From: Deinococcus aquatilis DSM 23025
Lineage (GTDB): Bacteria > Deinococcota > Deinococci > Deinococcales > Deinococcaceae
DNA length: 64,000 nt
Reading direction: 5' to 3'
Assembly (NCBI RefSeq): GCF_000378445.1
Contig: NZ_KB899697.1
Coordinates: forward strand, 62,001 to 126,000
Position 1 is the stretch's first letter. Every line of letters starts with the position of its first letter. The notes under the pieces were generated by a model. That model was given only the letters and a program-made list of their open reading frames with translations, ran no database searches and was not told the origin of the DNA. Position numbers and translations under genes: made by a program. Positions 36,127-47,750 of this stretch are shown one piece after another.

Positions 36127-36966
36127 CTACTGGGCCGCCACAAATTCAAACACATGGCCTTCCGGGTCGCGCACTGCCAGCCCTTTCTTGTCTTGTAGAT
36201 GAGGCAGGCCCGCCGCCTTCACCAACTCCGCCACCGCCTCGACATCGGCGTAAAAGCGGGCGTGAACATGGTCTCCACCCAGCATGTCGGCCAGCCCAAC
36301 CTGTGGGTCCCAGGCATAGAGCCAGCGGCGGGGCGTGCCGTTGCCATCATTTTCTGGCTGCGGCCCGAGCGTAAACTGGGCAAAATTGCGGGCATCCTGC
36401 TCCTTGGCAAAGGCAAATCCGTAGGCGCGGGGCAAACGCTCCAGCATGGCCGGATAGTCACCGAAGCCCAGAGCTACTTCCCGCAGGCCAAAAACGGGCA
36501 GGGCGTGGGCAGGGCGCTCCATCGGGGTGGGCAAAAAGTGAGGCCGCCGCGCGTCGGTCAGGTCTACGCCGCGCAGTTCCAGCCCGTGTCCAAAGGGATC
36601 AAAAAAATACACCGTCCAGTCAGGGCGGTCTTCGGTGCCCAGGTTGATCTCTGTCCATTCCAACCCGTGTGCGTCCAGCAAGGCTTTGCACTCTGCCAAC
36701 GCTTCCGGCAGGATCTGGAAGGCGTAATGCAGATGAGACGCGCCGCGTGCCCGTAAGGGGGCCAGCCGGGGCGAATTGGCCTGCCGCGTGATGGGTTTCC
36801 AGAGGGTCAGGGTCTGGTGCGAGTTGACCTCAAATTCGGCCACGCCCTGTTCTTCGGTGTGGTGCAGGAGCCGCAGCCCCAGCACCTGTTCATAAAAGCG
36901 CACACCACGCGCCAGATGATTGACCTCTAGCGTCACACCTGCCAAATCAAGAATCGGGGAAGTCAT
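36127..36966 (-). CDS. VOC family (glyoxalase / extradiol dioxygenase-like) protein
   Basis: A 279-aa protein with two vicinal-oxygen-chelate modules. Seen: the N-terminal module TLEVNHLARGVRFYEQVLGLRLL with HLHYAFQI and VYFFDPFGHGLELRGVD (metal Glu position kept); and a second, looser module (about 150-279) ending GLAVRDPEGHVFEFVAAQ. Known: this two-module form occurs in ring-cleavage dioxygenases and in glyoxalase-like resistance proteins. The substrate is not predictable. The start at 36966 has no ribosome-binding site but a TANNNT box 6 nt away, suggesting a leaderless mRNA. Confidence 0.85.
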   Translation of the reverse strand: MTSPILDLAGVTLEVNHLARGVRFYEQVLGLRLLHHTEEQGVAEFEVNSHQTLTLWKPITRQANSPRLAPLRARGASHLHYAFQILPEALAECKALLDAHGLEWTEINLGTEDRPDWTVYFFDPFGHGLELRGVDLTDARRPHFLPTPMERPAHALPVFGLREVALGFGDYPAMLERLPRAYGFAFAKEQDARNFAQFTLGPQPENDGNGTPRRWLYAWDPQVGLADMLGGDHVHARFYADVEAVAELVKAAGLPHLQDKKGLAVRDPEGHVFEFVAAQ

Positions 36967-36972
36967 GACCAG

Positions 36973-36978
36973 AGCCTA
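36973..36978 (-). promoter_or_regulatory. Candidate leaderless -10 box of VOC gene (TAGGCT)
   Basis: On the minus strand TAGGCT lies 6 nt before the ATG at 36966. No Shine-Dalgarno sequence is present. The -35 is not clear. Confidence 0.45.
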
Positions 36979-37062
36979 GAAGAAACGAAGCGGGCTGACC
37001 CCAAAGGTGAAGTCAACCCGAACGAAATCCGCAGGAGAGAGGGATCTGAGATGAACTGCGCT

Positions 37063-38120
<1,058 letters not shown>

Positions 38121-38124
<4 letters not shown>

Positions 38125-39233
38125 AGCGTCACCCCGCGCAGTTCCTGTGCCGCCGCTTCGGGGAATTTATCGTTGGCAAATTCGCCCGCGCCCTGCTCAG
38201 TTCCGGCCAGGAACTTCATGCGGCCCGGCGCACGCAGATAAGGATAGATCTCGATGTGCAGCGGAAAATCGGGGTGCGGCGCATTGACCGGAGCCTGATG
38301 CACGGTCATCAGATACGGCATCCGCACACCAAACAGGGCGTCCAGGCGCAGCAGGGCATCTTTGAGGGTGACGGCCAGGGCGCGGCGCTCGGCGGCATCC
38401 AGATCGGAAAGCAGTGAGGCGGCGCGGGTGGGCATGACCCACGTTTCGTAGGTGTAGCGGGCAAAGGGCGGCACGATGCTGATGGCGCGGCCCCCGTCAT
38501 GAATCACACGCACGGCGGCTTCTCGCTCGGCGGCCACAAAGTCGGTGAGCCACGCCCGGCCCGACTTGGCGCGGTGGGTCTGAACGGCGGCCACCATGCG
38601 CTCCTGTACGGGCGGAATATGGTCGTAGGCGTAGATCTGGCCGTGAGGGTGGTGCAGAGTCACACCGACCTCCACGCCCCGATTTTCAAAGGCCAGGACG
38701 CTGTGAATCTTGCCCGTGGCCGCGAGGCGGGTGGTGCGGTCTGCCCAGACTTCGATCAGGAGAGCCATCTGATCGTCGGTCAGGTCGGACAGGCGGCCAT
38801 CGGCATTCTGGCTGAAGACCACGACTTCGCATTTGCCCACGCCTGCGCGTTCCAGTGGGTTCTGCGGCGTGGGGGCGTCCAGCGTGAGGCTGGGAAAACG
38901 GTTGTCGAACACGGCCAGATCGTAGTTGCCGCCCGGCAGTTCGGTGGGGTGACCGCCCACACGGGTCGGAGCCAACGGGTTGTAATCCGGGGGCGGCAAA
39001 AAAGTGCGGTTCAGGCGGTGCGCGGCGTACATGACCCATTCCGAGCGCAGCGGATGCCAGCGCAACACCGGGCGGGCGTCTACGGGGTCACCAATGTTGG
39101 GAAGCTCGCCCGTGATCTCGATGGGTTGCAAACCGTACAGGGTCAGGGCGCGGCCATCGGGCTTGGTAAAATCAGCCTGAAAGTTGGCGGGCGACTGGTC
39201 TGGCACGGGAACGCTGGACAGAGAGTCGGTCAT
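38121..39233 (-). CDS. galT: Galactose-1-phosphate uridylyltransferase
   Basis: A 370-aa HIT-superfamily enzyme exchanging UMP between UDP-glucose and galactose-1-phosphate. Seen: the active-site HPHGQ in [32 protein letters not shown], a metal-type Cys/His N-terminal region and [21 protein letters not shown] near the C-terminus. Its start overlaps the end of the GH36 gene by 4 bp, and its stop overlaps galK. It works between GH42/GH36 galactose release and central metabolism; galE is not in the window. Confidence 0.96.
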
Positions 39234-40735
39234 AGGCGCTGCTCAAGATAGGCGTGTGCGGGCAGGTTTTGTACAGCCTGGTCGGTCAAGTTAAAGGTTC
39301 CCCGTGAAAAATGAGTGACCGCACCTCCGAAACTCTGGGTCAGGGTGGTGGGGCGGTCGGGCGTGCTGATCTGCAAGCACCGCCGCAGAAGGGCCAGACC
39401 TTCCTCATCCAGCATGGCAATCGGGTCGCTGCTGGCCCGCAGGCCGCCGATGATGTCCAGCATTCCGGCCACCGCTTCCCGCTCGTGGTGATTGAGCAGG
39501 CTCAGCTCGCGGCGCACGATGGCAACGTCGGGGTCAGGCTGATACCAGGAATGCTGATACCAGCGGCTGAGGGCCGTGTGCAGCGCATTGCGGGCGCTTG
39601 GGCCGGTGCCGTCGCCCAGCCAGACCCGGCGCGATTCTTCGTCCCAGTAGGGGGCCACGTCGGGGCCGGTACGCATGGCGTCCACGAGGCCGATGCTGCC
39701 CGCCAGAGGTGCGCCGCACGCCAGAATGAAGGCGTCGGGTGCACCGTCGCGCAGGGCCTGCAGGGCGTTCCGGTAAGCCTGCGCCCGCCCGATGGTGGGG
39801 TCGTGGCGCACACCGGACAGGGCCGCGCCGTACAGAAAGTCCAGTTTCAGGTAGGTATACCCCCAGCCGCGCACGGTGGCCGACAGGTTCCGCAACCAGT
39901 CCAGAACCTCGGGGTGGGTGGTGTCCAGCGTGTAGTAGGGACCGCCCCAGTTGTTTCCTACGGGCAGAGGCTGGCCGTCCTCGCCGCGCAGCATCCAGTC
40001 GGAGTGGTCACGGAAGAGCTGCGAGGTGGGCGAGGCCAGGAAGGGAGCCAGCCAGATGCCGGGGGTGAATCCGAGCGCCTGAAGCTGGGCAGGAAGCTCG
40101 CTGGCGTGTCCGCCAAAGTGAGGTGACGGCTCGAACCAGTCGCCCAGATCGGCCTGAAAGCCGTCATCGAGCTGGAACACATCGAAAGGCAGATTGTGCT
40201 GACGCGCCAGCCGCGCATTCTCCAGCATATTTTTCAGCGTGACTTCCCGGTAATAGCTGTACCAACTGCACCACACCCGCAGAGGCGATGGCGTGAGGGC
40301 ATGCATGTTGCGGCCCAACTGCGCCGACAGGGTTTCCAGCGTGCCGATCACGTCGGCGGTGTCCTGCCATACGACCTCCACGGCGGGACCTTCCCCGGTG
40401 CAGGTCACGCGTACCTGCTGGCCGTCTGCGCGGGCCTCCCAGTGGGTAAAGGTCTGGGTAGCGTCCAGCGCACAGCCGACCCAACCGCCGCCGTCTGGCC
40501 GCACCAGTGCCAGCACGGTATGACTGCGCCACACGCCCGCCTCTCCGCTGGGCAAAAAGGCCGGATCGTGGCCCTGCTCGTGCCGCCATTTCATCATGGG
40601 CACAGCCTGAAGGTCGGTCAGGGGACGCAGTTCGGCCTCGCTCCAGGACTGGAATCCGCTGACCAGCACACGCACGTCTTCGGGACGCACGTCCAGTACC
40701 CACTCTCCTACCAACTGTTTTTCTGGTTCAAACAT
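39230..40735 (-). CDS. GH36-type alpha-galactosidase
   Basis: A 501-aa glycoside hydrolase family 36/clan GH-D enzyme. Seen: [42 protein letters not shown], the nucleophile Asp in [10 protein letters not shown] and the acid/base Asp in [11 protein letters not shown]. It is shorter than the classic 700-aa enzymes, like other compact bacterial forms. Start was set at ATG 40735, which shares one base with the GH42 stop (TGATG), although the frame remains open upstream. No signal peptide, so it acts in the cytoplasm on imported alpha-galactosides such as melibiose or raffinose. Co-transcribed with GH42, galT and galK. Confidence 0.9.
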   Translation of the reverse strand: MFEPEKQLVGEWVLDVRPEDVRVLVSGFQSWSEAELRPLTDLQAVPMMKWRHEQGHDPAFLPSGEAGVWRSHTVLALVRPDGGGWVGCALDATQTFTHWEARADGQQVRVTCTGEGPAVEVVWQDTADVIGTLETLSAQLGRNMHALTPSPLRVWCSWYSYYREVTLKNMLENARLARQHNLPFDVFQLDDGFQADLGDWFEPSPHFGGHASELPAQLQALGFTPGIWLAPFLASPTSQLFRDHSDWMLRGEDGQPLPVGNNWGGPYYTLDTTHPEVLDWLRNLSATVRGWGYTYLKLDFLYGAALSGVRHDPTIGRAQAYRNALQALRDGAPDAFILACGAPLAGSIGLVDAMRTGPDVAPYWDEESRRVWLGDGTGPSARNALHTALSRWYQHSWYQPDPDVAIVRRELSLLNHHEREAVAGMLDIIGGLRASSDPIAMLDEEGLALLRRCLQISTPDRPTTLTQSFGGAVTHFSRGTFNLTDQAVQNLPAHAYLEQRL

Positions 40736-42891
40736 CACTGCTCTCCCTCTTCCACTTCCACTGAGCCGACCACCTCGAAGCTCACGGGCGCGAGCGTTTT
40801 GCCCTGCCATTTCACCGCCGTGGGCAACCAGTTCTGCACCAACGTCTGGCCTGCCCGCCGACTGATCCGCACGCCATCCGGCAGACGGGTAGTGGGAACA
40901 TTCAGGACCGCCAGCATGTCTTCCAGCACCACGCGGATCAGATCGGAACTGTGTGCGCCGACGACCGTAACTTCACCCTGTCCAGCGTGACGGCGAATCA
41001 CGGCGGCCTGACCGTCCAGTGGACCACCCGCGTAGTGATACAGCGCCTCGGCCGCGTCGTCATTTGCCGTGTCAGAGGTACTGAGGCGGTAGCTTTCGGC
41101 CCAGTACTGTGCCCCGAAGGTCTGACCCTCCGTGCTCCGGATTTCCTGAGACAGACCGGGGCGCATGGAATCGTATTGCCCCAATCTGGCTCCGATCAGC
41201 GTTCCCAGCGGCCCAAATTGCCCCACGTCCCACGTTTCACCGCCGGGAGTGCGGAAGGCGGTACGCGGCCCACACAGCAGATGCACGCCGCCCTGCACCG
41301 CCGCAGTCCAGCGGGCGGCCCGGTCAGTATCCACCAGCGTGATGGCCGGAGCCACCACCAGCGCGTATCCGGTCAGGTCGGCGTCGGCGCTGATCACGTC
41401 CACATCCACACCCAGCGAACGCAGCGCCGAATAGTAAGCAACCACCTGCGCCCAGTAATTCAGGCTGGCGCTGTGTTTCTGCTGGTCATAGAACCACAGG
41501 CTCTCGTAATCGTGCAGGATCGCCACCCGCGCTGGCACGCGCCCCAGCGGAAAGCGCTCCAGACCCGCGTCCACCAGTGCGCCCACCTCGGCAGACCCCC
41601 GGTCAGGCGTTTCATCGTGCCGGAGTAGGCCGGAATGCATGACTTCCTGCGCCATGGTGGCGGCCCGCCAGCGGAAATAGCTGACCACATCGGCCCCGTG
41701 CGCCCACGCCTGAGCCGTCCAGAGCTGCACCGCGCCGTCGGCGGGCAAAGGGTTGTGGGGTGCCCAGTTGACCTGCCCGCACTGCTGTTCCATCACCCAG
41801 AAACCCCGTGAGTGGTCAGTGGGAAGTGGTGAGTGGGCCGGACGCTGTTGGGCGGGTTCGTTGGTCTGTGCGGCGTTGACAGGATCAGAGAACACATCTT
41901 TTCCTATTGACCACTGACCACTTCCCACTGACCCACCCAGCATTCCCCGGTACAGATCATGATTAAACCCGATCAGATCCGGGTGCCCCGTGCGGGCATA
42001 CGTGACCTTGTGGCCGTCGAAACCGGGTGGCGCGAAGAATTCCAGCATTCCGGTGGGGTAGTTGTCCCAGGTCACGAAATCCAGCCCACGCGCCACCTGG
42101 TAATGATCAAAGCCCTTCTCGAAAATCATGAAATTGTGCGTCACGAAGCGGCCCGGTGAGAGTTCGCGCAGGATGGCGACCTGCTCGGCCTGAAACTCGG
42201 CCACCATCTCGGAGGAGAAGCGGTAGAAATCCACGACGTGGCTGGGATTCAGTTCTGTCACGGTGAGGTTGGGAGGGCGAATCTGCGCCCAGTCCGTGTA
42301 CTCCATACTCCAGAACACGTTGCCCCATGCCAAGTTCAGGGCGTCCAGCATGCCGTATTTGCGTTCCAGCCAGCCTGGAAAGGCGGCGGCACTGGCTCCG
42401 CCGTAGCTGCGGCCCGTGTCGTGGCAGGCAAATTCGTTGTCCGTCTGCCAGCCCACCACTGCCGGGTGCTGCCCGTAGCGTTCAGCCATCGCCCGCGTGA
42501 TTCGCTGAGAATGCTGGCGGTACACGGGCGAGGCAAAATCGTAATGGCGGCGCGAACCGAATTCGCGCACGCGGCCCTGCTCATCAAAGGGCAGGATTTC
42601 CGGGTGGGCGCGGATCAACCAGGCAGGAGGCGTGGCGGTGGGCGTACACAGCACCACGCCCAGACCCTCGGCGGCGTAGGCAGCGACGGCTTCATCCAAC
42701 CATTGCCAGTCGTACACGCCTGCACGGGGTTCCATGCGGCTCCATGCGAATTCCGCGATCCGCACGAAGCGCAGACCCAGTTCGCGTTGTTGCCGTGCAT
42801 ACGGCCCCCAACGGTCACGCGGCACATGCTCGGGGTAGTCGCAGGTGGCCAGAAGAAGGTGTGGAGCAGAGGCAGATTCAGATTGGGTCAT
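40735..42891 (-). CDS. GH42 beta-galactosidase with repeat-derived insertion
   Basis: A 718-aa cytoplasmic GH42 beta-galactosidase. Seen: the family start [32 protein letters not shown], the acid/base Glu in [19 protein letters not shown] and the nucleophile Glu in [18 protein letters not shown]. Just before that nucleophile segment (about residues 319-361) is a Ser/Gly/Pro-rich stretch ([17 protein letters not shown] then [16 protein letters not shown]) not expected in the family. At the DNA level it is bounded by 17-bp inverted repeats, so an element seems to have inserted in frame. Start has AAGGA upstream. First intact enzyme gene of the galactoside operon. Whether it is still active is uncertain. 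Confidence 0.93.
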   Translation of the reverse strand: MTQSESASAPHLLLATCDYPEHVPRDRWGPYARQQRELGLRFVRIAEFAWSRMEPRAGVYDWQWLDEAVAAYAAEGLGVVLCTPTATPPAWLIRAHPEILPFDEQGRVREFGSRRHYDFASPVYRQHSQRITRAMAERYGQHPAVVGWQTDNEFACHDTGRSYGGASAAAFPGWLERKYGMLDALNLAWGNVFWSMEYTDWAQIRPPNLTVTELNPSHVVDFYRFSSEMVAEFQAEQVAILRELSPGRFVTHNFMIFEKGFDHYQVARGLDFVTWDNYPTGMLEFFAPPGFDGHKVTYARTGHPDLIGFNHDLYRGMLGGSVGSGQWSIGKDVFSDPVNAAQTNEPAQQRPAHSPLPTDHSRGFWVMEQQCGQVNWAPHNPLPADGAVQLWTAQAWAHGADVVSYFRWRAATMAQEVMHSGLLRHDETPDRGSAEVGALVDAGLERFPLGRVPARVAILHDYESLWFYDQQKHSASLNYWAQVVAYYSALRSLGVDVDVISADADLTGYALVVAPAITLVDTDRAARWTAAVQGGVHLLCGPRTAFRTPGGETWDVGQFGPLGTLIGARLGQYDSMRPGLSQEIRSTEGQTFGAQYWAESYRLSTSDTANDDAAEALYHYAGGPLDGQAAVIRRHAGQGEVTVVGAHSSDLIRVVLEDMLAVLNVPTTRLPDGVRISRRAGQTLVQNWLPTAVKWQGKTLAPVSFEVVGSVEVEEGEQ
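41814..41933. repeat. Inverted-repeat-bounded insertion inside the GH42 gene
   Basis: A perfect 17-bp inverted repeat, GGTCAGTGGGAAGTGGT at 41814-41830 and its complement at 41917-41933, frames about 86 bp in the GH42 coding sequence. The left copy continues into GTGGTGAGTGGG, which also occurs twice at 51891-51918 in non-coding DNA. The insertion is in frame. Confidence 0.8.
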
Positions 42892-43000
42892 GGACAGTTC
42901 CTTGAAAGAGACAGGGGGTGGAGGATGGGCCGTGGCAACACAGAAACAGGAGTGCCCAGACGGGATTCATGACGGATGTCTCAGAGCTCTGGGCCGTTCC

Positions 43001-43200
43001 TCAACCCTTCACGGCACCGTTTGCCAGCCCGCCCTGCCAGTAACGGCCCAGCGTCAGGAACGCCAGCACCAGCGGCAGAATCGAGATCAGGCTACCCAGC
43101 ACGATCACGGTATAAATAGGTTCCTGTCCGCTGCTGGAACTGGTCTGGTTCCACACGCTCAGGCCCAGCGTCAGTGGAAACAGGTTGGGACACGGGCAGA
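43001..43200 (-). pseudogene. C-terminal stub of a sugar ABC transporter permease (MalG-like)
   Basis: The last about 65 residues of a binding-protein-dependent permease: [12 protein letters not shown], then a hydrophobic helix ([23 protein letters not shown]) and the family ending [14 protein letters not shown]. The rest, about 200 residues with the EAA loop, is missing, and so are a partner permease and a solute-binding protein. The stub lies between the DeoR regulator and GH42, where such operons normally carry the sugar transporter. The 5' boundary is about 43195-43240 and is not exact. Seen: truncation. Inferred: a deletion removed the transporter genes. Confidence 0.8.
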
Positions 43201-43264
43201 GAAAGCTCAGCAGATTCACCGCCCCAGCACCTTAGACCCTTGACTCTCAGACGATCCTTGAATC

Positions 43265-44023
43265 TCAGACGACCTGAACGTCGGAAATCAGGGCCAGAAG
43301 ATCGGCGGGCGGCCCAGTGGCGTGCCGGGCGGTAATCAGGGTCGTTACGCGGCTGGCTGGGGCAATGTGTGCCCGGCTGACCACGCCGAGCTTGCTGGAA
43401 TCGGCCACCACCACCACCTGACGTGACTGGGCCACCATTGCCCGCTTGACCTCGGCTTCTTCGTGGTTGGCGTTGGTGATTCCCTGCACGGCGTCTACCC
43501 CGTTGCAACCCAAAAACAGCCGATCTGCGTGGATGTGGCGCAGCACTTCAAGGGCGTAAGGACTGACGAGGCTGTGCTGAAGGGGCCGCAACGTGCCGCC
43601 CGTGACGATGACGCGCAGATTGAGCAGCCGCTCCAGCTCCAGCGCGATATTCAGGCCCGGTGTCACCACAGTGACGTTGCGGAGCATCGGAGAGAGCGCA
43701 CGGGCCACTTCGGTGGTACTGCTTCCCACATCCAGAAAAATAGTTTCGTTGTCCTGCACCAGTGCAGCGGCGGCCCGCCCAATTCGGCGTTTGGCGTCGG
43801 CATGACGGTGACGGGTTTCTTCCAGAGGAGCTTCACCGCGCACATCGAGCGGCAATCTGGCCCCACCACGCGTGCGGCGCAGTTGTCCAGCCCCGGCCAG
43901 CACCTGTAGATCGCTGCGAACCGTGACCTCGGAGACCCCCAGCAGTTTTGAAAGTTCCGAAACCAGCAACTCCCCGTGCTGATGCACCAAAGACAATATT
44001 TCGCCCCGACGCGCCTTTATCAC
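43265..44023 (-). CDS. DeoR/GlpR-family transcriptional regulator
   Basis: A 252-aa repressor. Seen: an N-terminal DeoR helix-turn-helix (ARRGEILSLVHQHGELLVSELSKLLGVSEVTVRSDL, given here in outline: residues about 4-38), the GGARLP turn and the sugar-phosphate isomerase-like sensor domain (IFLDVGSSTTEVARAL, VTGGTLR, FLGCNGVD, VVVADSSKLG). Start is GTG at 44023 with GGGAGGTG upstream. Known: family members bind phosphorylated sugars. It heads the galactoside operon and probably represses it. Two matching TTTCGATAC-containing sites lie upstream. Confidence 0.9.
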   Translation of the reverse strand: MIKARRGEILSLVHQHGELLVSELSKLLGVSEVTVRSDLQVLAGAGQLRRTRGGARLPLDVRGEAPLEETRHRHADAKRRIGRAAAALVQDNETIFLDVGSSTTEVARALSPMLRNVTVVTPGLNIALELERLLNLRVIVTGGTLRPLQHSLVSPYALEVLRHIHADRLFLGCNGVDAVQGITNANHEEAEVKRAMVAQSRQVVVVADSSKLGVVSRAHIAPASRVTTLITARHATGPPADLLALISDVQVV

Positions 44024-44059
44024 GCCTCACCTCCCTCGGTACTGGAACCGATCTCTGAA

Positions 44060-44077
44060 TTTCGATACTTTCAGAGC
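44060..44077. promoter_or_regulatory. Candidate DeoR operator, copy 1
   Basis: TTTCGATACTTTCAGAGC lies 37 bp upstream of the DeoR start and recurs with one base missing and one changed at 44268-44284. DeoR/GlpR operators often contain TTTCGA-type half-sites. Confidence 0.45.
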
Positions 44078-44566
44078 TTACGACAAGATGAAAGAGGCCG
44101 TCAACAGGTGAGGCGTTCAATTCTGGGAGATGACAGGCCAGAAAGAAGGCCAACAATGTCATTACATAGCAAGTTTTTTAGTTGTTGTATCCATATTTTA
44201 TGACTCGCGGGTCAATATCATGACGCTAGCGTTAGGTCTGTACAGGTATACAAACCGAAAGGAGAGGTTTCGATACGTCAGAGCATCTGGCAAAAGTGTT
44301 ACTTGGTCTTGACCGAACGAAGAGAGTGAAAGAGAAGAAAATGGCAGCGTCACACGGACTCCACTCCATTCCGCCGCGACCTTGAATCCCACCTCTTGCA
44401 GTTCCAGATTGCGTAAATCCTGTTTTTGCTATTCGCTCCGCTCGTATCGAAAACCCGTACATGAGGCTTTCAATTGGAATTCCCAGCAGAGGTCTTTTAT
44501 CTGACGCTGGAATTCGGACAACTCCTCCAAGCGCTCATATACCCTCCGACCCGGCAGAATGCAGGT
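44078..44566. other. Divergent intergenic region, A+T-rich
   Basis: About 490 bp between the DeoR gene and a plus-strand hypothetical gene. It contains T-runs, short palindromes and the second candidate operator. No gene was seen, although the plus-strand frame is open from 44474. Confidence 0.4.
44268..44284. promoter_or_regulatory. Candidate DeoR operator, copy 2
   Basis: TTTCGATACGTCAGAGC, same orientation as copy 1, about 208 bp further upstream. The spacing would allow repressor looping. Between the copies are the perfect palindromes ACGCTAGCGT (44223-44232) and CTGTACAG (44238-44245). Confidence 0.4.
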
Positions 44567-45202
44567 GTGTCTCTTTCTGACCCGGATTCTTTCGCTGATT
44601 CTCAAGGGCTGTGGGCCAGCCTGGGTGTGCCGACCCCGCGCCAGACGCACTTGACGGCAACGGCCCGCACCCGGCTGGCGCATCTGGTGGAGCTGAATGA
44701 TGTGTCGTCGCCCTCGGACGCGGCGCGGTGGGCGGGGCAACTGGCCCGCGAGCCACACATCCTGGACGACCTCTGCCGGGTGCGGCCCTGGCTTTCGCCT
44801 GTGCTACCGGGCACGCGCTGGGAAGCTTTGACCGCTGTGCTGGCCGAAATCATGTGGCAGGAATGGACTGGGTTTCTGGTCCTGTTGGGCGAATACGGGC
44901 CGTGGGTGTACGCGCCCAGTGTGGCCGACCTGCAAGAACTGTCGCGGCATTACGCGGCGTTGGTGCTGGCCTCTATTCCTGCCTCCGAACAGACCGTGCT
45001 TGAGGCGGCCCAGCAGCTTCAGCAGCCCAGCGCAGTTCATATCTCCCTGCTGGCCCGCCTGGAAGCCACCGACTACCGCCAGCCTCAGCCACGCGGGGGC
45101 AGTGCGCCGGACAGGTTGGCCGAACTGGAACGGGCCTTCTGGCACGCAGCGGAAGCGCAGGCGCGGCGGCGGGTACAGGAGTGGGAGCGGGAAAAACGTT
45201 AG
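44567..45202 (+). CDS. Hypothetical protein
   Basis: A 211-aa protein from a GTG at 44567; the frame is open from 44474, so up to 242 aa is possible, and no good ribosome-binding site decides it. Seen: a mostly helical, Leu/Ala-rich sequence with WPW-like aromatic clusters (RPWLSPVLPGTRWEAL, WQEWTGFLVLLGEYGPWVY) and a strongly charged Arg/Glu-rich C-terminal helix. No known motif, signal peptide or clear membrane segment was recognised. Codon use is like its neighbours, so it is probably a real gene. It ends 4 bp inside the convergent MATE gene. Function unknown. Confidence 0.6.
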   Translation: MSLSDPDSFADSQGLWASLGVPTPRQTHLTATARTRLAHLVELNDVSSPSDAARWAGQLAREPHILDDLCRVRPWLSPVLPGTRWEALTAVLAEIMWQEWTGFLVLLGEYGPWVYAPSVADLQELSRHYAALVLASIPASEQTVLEAAQQLQQPSAVHISLLARLEATDYRQPQPRGGSAPDRLAELERAFWHAAEAQARRRVQEWEREKR

Positions 45203-46590
45203 CGAACTTTATCGGGCCGCGTGTGATGCAGGAAGCGCGTGAGGAGAGCCACCGCCGCGAAGATCAAGCCCGCCGTGAGGCCAAACCACAGCCCGCGTGG
45301 GCCGATACCCAGCCCAAACGCCAGCAACGAGCCGAAACCCAGACCCACGACCCAGTAAGCCGCCAGCGAGATCAGCAGTGGAATGCGGGTGTCCTGCAGG
45401 CCACGCAGGGCTGCATTGGCCGTGACCTGTAGGCCGTCGAACATCTGAAACAGGGTGGCGATGAGCAGGAATGCGCTGGCCGAGGCGATCAGCGGGGCGT
45501 TGGCCGGATCGCGCAGATTGACGAACAGGCCGATCAACAGGTGAGGCGCGAAGATATACACGAGGCTGAATCCGGCCATCAGCGCAATGGCGACCCCTGC
45601 ACCGACCAACCCCGAACGGCGGGCCGCCGCCAACTGGCCCGCACCATGCGCCTGTGCCACGCGGATTCCGGTAGCCGTTGCCAAACCCAGCGGCAGCATA
45701 AACACGGCAGTGATGACCTGAAGTGCCACGTTGTGCGCGGCCAGAGCGTCGGGGCCAAAGCGGGCCATCAGCAGGGCCGTGACCGAAAACAGCCCGCCCT
45801 CTGCCCCCAGGGTGAGGCCGATGGGCCAGCCCAAACGCGCCAGAGCGCCCACCTCTGACCGAACCACGCCTGCTGGCAACGCAGGCCGGGGCAGCCGCCG
45901 CAGCGCCAGCGGCAACAGGGTGAGGGCCAGCACCCAGGAGGTCAGAGCACTGCCCAGCGCCGCGCCGCGCAACTGGAGGGCAGGCAGCGGCCCCCAGCCA
46001 AACGCCAGAGCGGGGCTGAGAACGGCAACGAGGGCCACACCCGCCACCGCGACCAGCGTGACGGTGCGGGCGTGCCCAGTGCCTTCCAGACCGCCGCGCA
46101 GGGCTGCGAAAGCGAGGGTAGCGGGCATACCCAGCGCGTACAGGCGCAGATAATCTCCGGCCAGATCGCCCCGCAAGCCTGCTGGGGCCAGTTGCTCCAG
46201 CCCCCACGCGGCTACAAAGGCAATGGGCAAAAATGCCGCCGACAACAGGCCCGCCAGCCACAGCCCGCCCCGAAAGGCTCTGGCGATGCCCACCGGGTCG
46301 CCCGCCCCTGCTGCCGCCGCCACGCGGGGAGCCACCGACAACATGACGCCCAGCAGCACCATAAATCCGAGGTAATAGCTGGCACTGGCATAGGCCGCCG
46401 CCGCCAGTTGCGCCGCACCCAACCGCCCCACCACGGCTGTGCCGACCAGAGCGAGGGCGTTGGTGGCAAATTGCGAGCCGATCACGGGGGCTGCCAGCGT
46501 CAGCAAGGCCCGAACTTCGCGGCCCAGAGGCCCGGTCTGCCCCGGTGGACTGGAGAGAGCAGGCGCAGAATCAGGGCGGGGAGAAGACAT
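45199..46590 (-). CDS. MATE family multidrug/toxin efflux transporter
   Basis: A 463-aa inner-membrane antiporter with about twelve hydrophobic helices. Seen: the MATE N-terminal half LTLAAPVIGSQFATNALALVGTAVVGRLGAAQLAAAAYA, outlined here as residues about 30-70, with PVIG and GRLG; the second half begins LARLGWPIGLTLGAEGG, with NVALQVITAVFMLPLGLATATGIRVAQAHGAG. Known: MATE proteins export cationic drugs using H+ or Na+. It stands alone, convergent with the hypothetical gene and divergent from paaA. The start at 46590 has a TANNNT box 6 nt upstream and no ribosome-binding site. Confidence 0.93.
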   Translation of the reverse strand: MSSPRPDSAPALSSPPGQTGPLGREVRALLTLAAPVIGSQFATNALALVGTAVVGRLGAAQLAAAAYASASYYLGFMVLLGVMLSVAPRVAAAAGAGDPVGIARAFRGGLWLAGLLSAAFLPIAFVAAWGLEQLAPAGLRGDLAGDYLRLYALGMPATLAFAALRGGLEGTGHARTVTLVAVAGVALVAVLSPALAFGWGPLPALQLRGAALGSALTSWVLALTLLPLALRRLPRPALPAGVVRSEVGALARLGWPIGLTLGAEGGLFSVTALLMARFGPDALAAHNVALQVITAVFMLPLGLATATGIRVAQAHGAGQLAAARRSGLVGAGVAIALMAGFSLVYIFAPHLLIGLFVNLRDPANAPLIASASAFLLIATLFQMFDGLQVTANAALRGLQDTRIPLLISLAAYWVVGLGFGSLLAFGLGIGPRGLWFGLTAGLIFAAVALLTRFLHHTRPDKVR

Positions 46591-46596
46591 CAGAGG

Positions 46597-46602
46597 AGTT
46601 TA
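46597..46602 (-). promoter_or_regulatory. Candidate leaderless -10 box of MATE gene (TAAACT)
   Basis: On the minus strand TAAACT is followed by 6 nt and then the ATG at 46590. No Shine-Dalgarno sequence is seen between them. Confidence 0.45.
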
Positions 46603-46668
46603 AGGGTTGGGCAGGCAGGAGGGCCATCTCCGAGCCAGGAGAGGGCACTCAAAAACACTTCCCCTTAA

Positions 46669-46704
46669 CCTAACTAACGTTAGGCAGCTCTGATCTGCTA
46701 GAAT
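46669..46704 (+). promoter_or_regulatory. paa promoter with inverted-repeat operator
   Basis: CCTAACTAACGTTAGG (46669-46684) is an inverted repeat with 6-bp arms covering the expected -35 position. TAGAAT (46699-46704) fits the -10. The ribosome-binding site GGAGG lies just before paaA. In Thermus and others a TetR-type PaaR binds similar ACTAAC/GTTAG sites; that assignment here is inferred, and no paaR gene is in the window. Confidence 0.55.
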
Positions 46705-46750
46705 AAAAGTCACCAGAGTTACCCCTTTTCCCCTTGCCCGGAGGTTTCCT

Positions 46751-47740
<990 letters not shown>

Positions 47741-47750
47741 GCGTGAAGGT

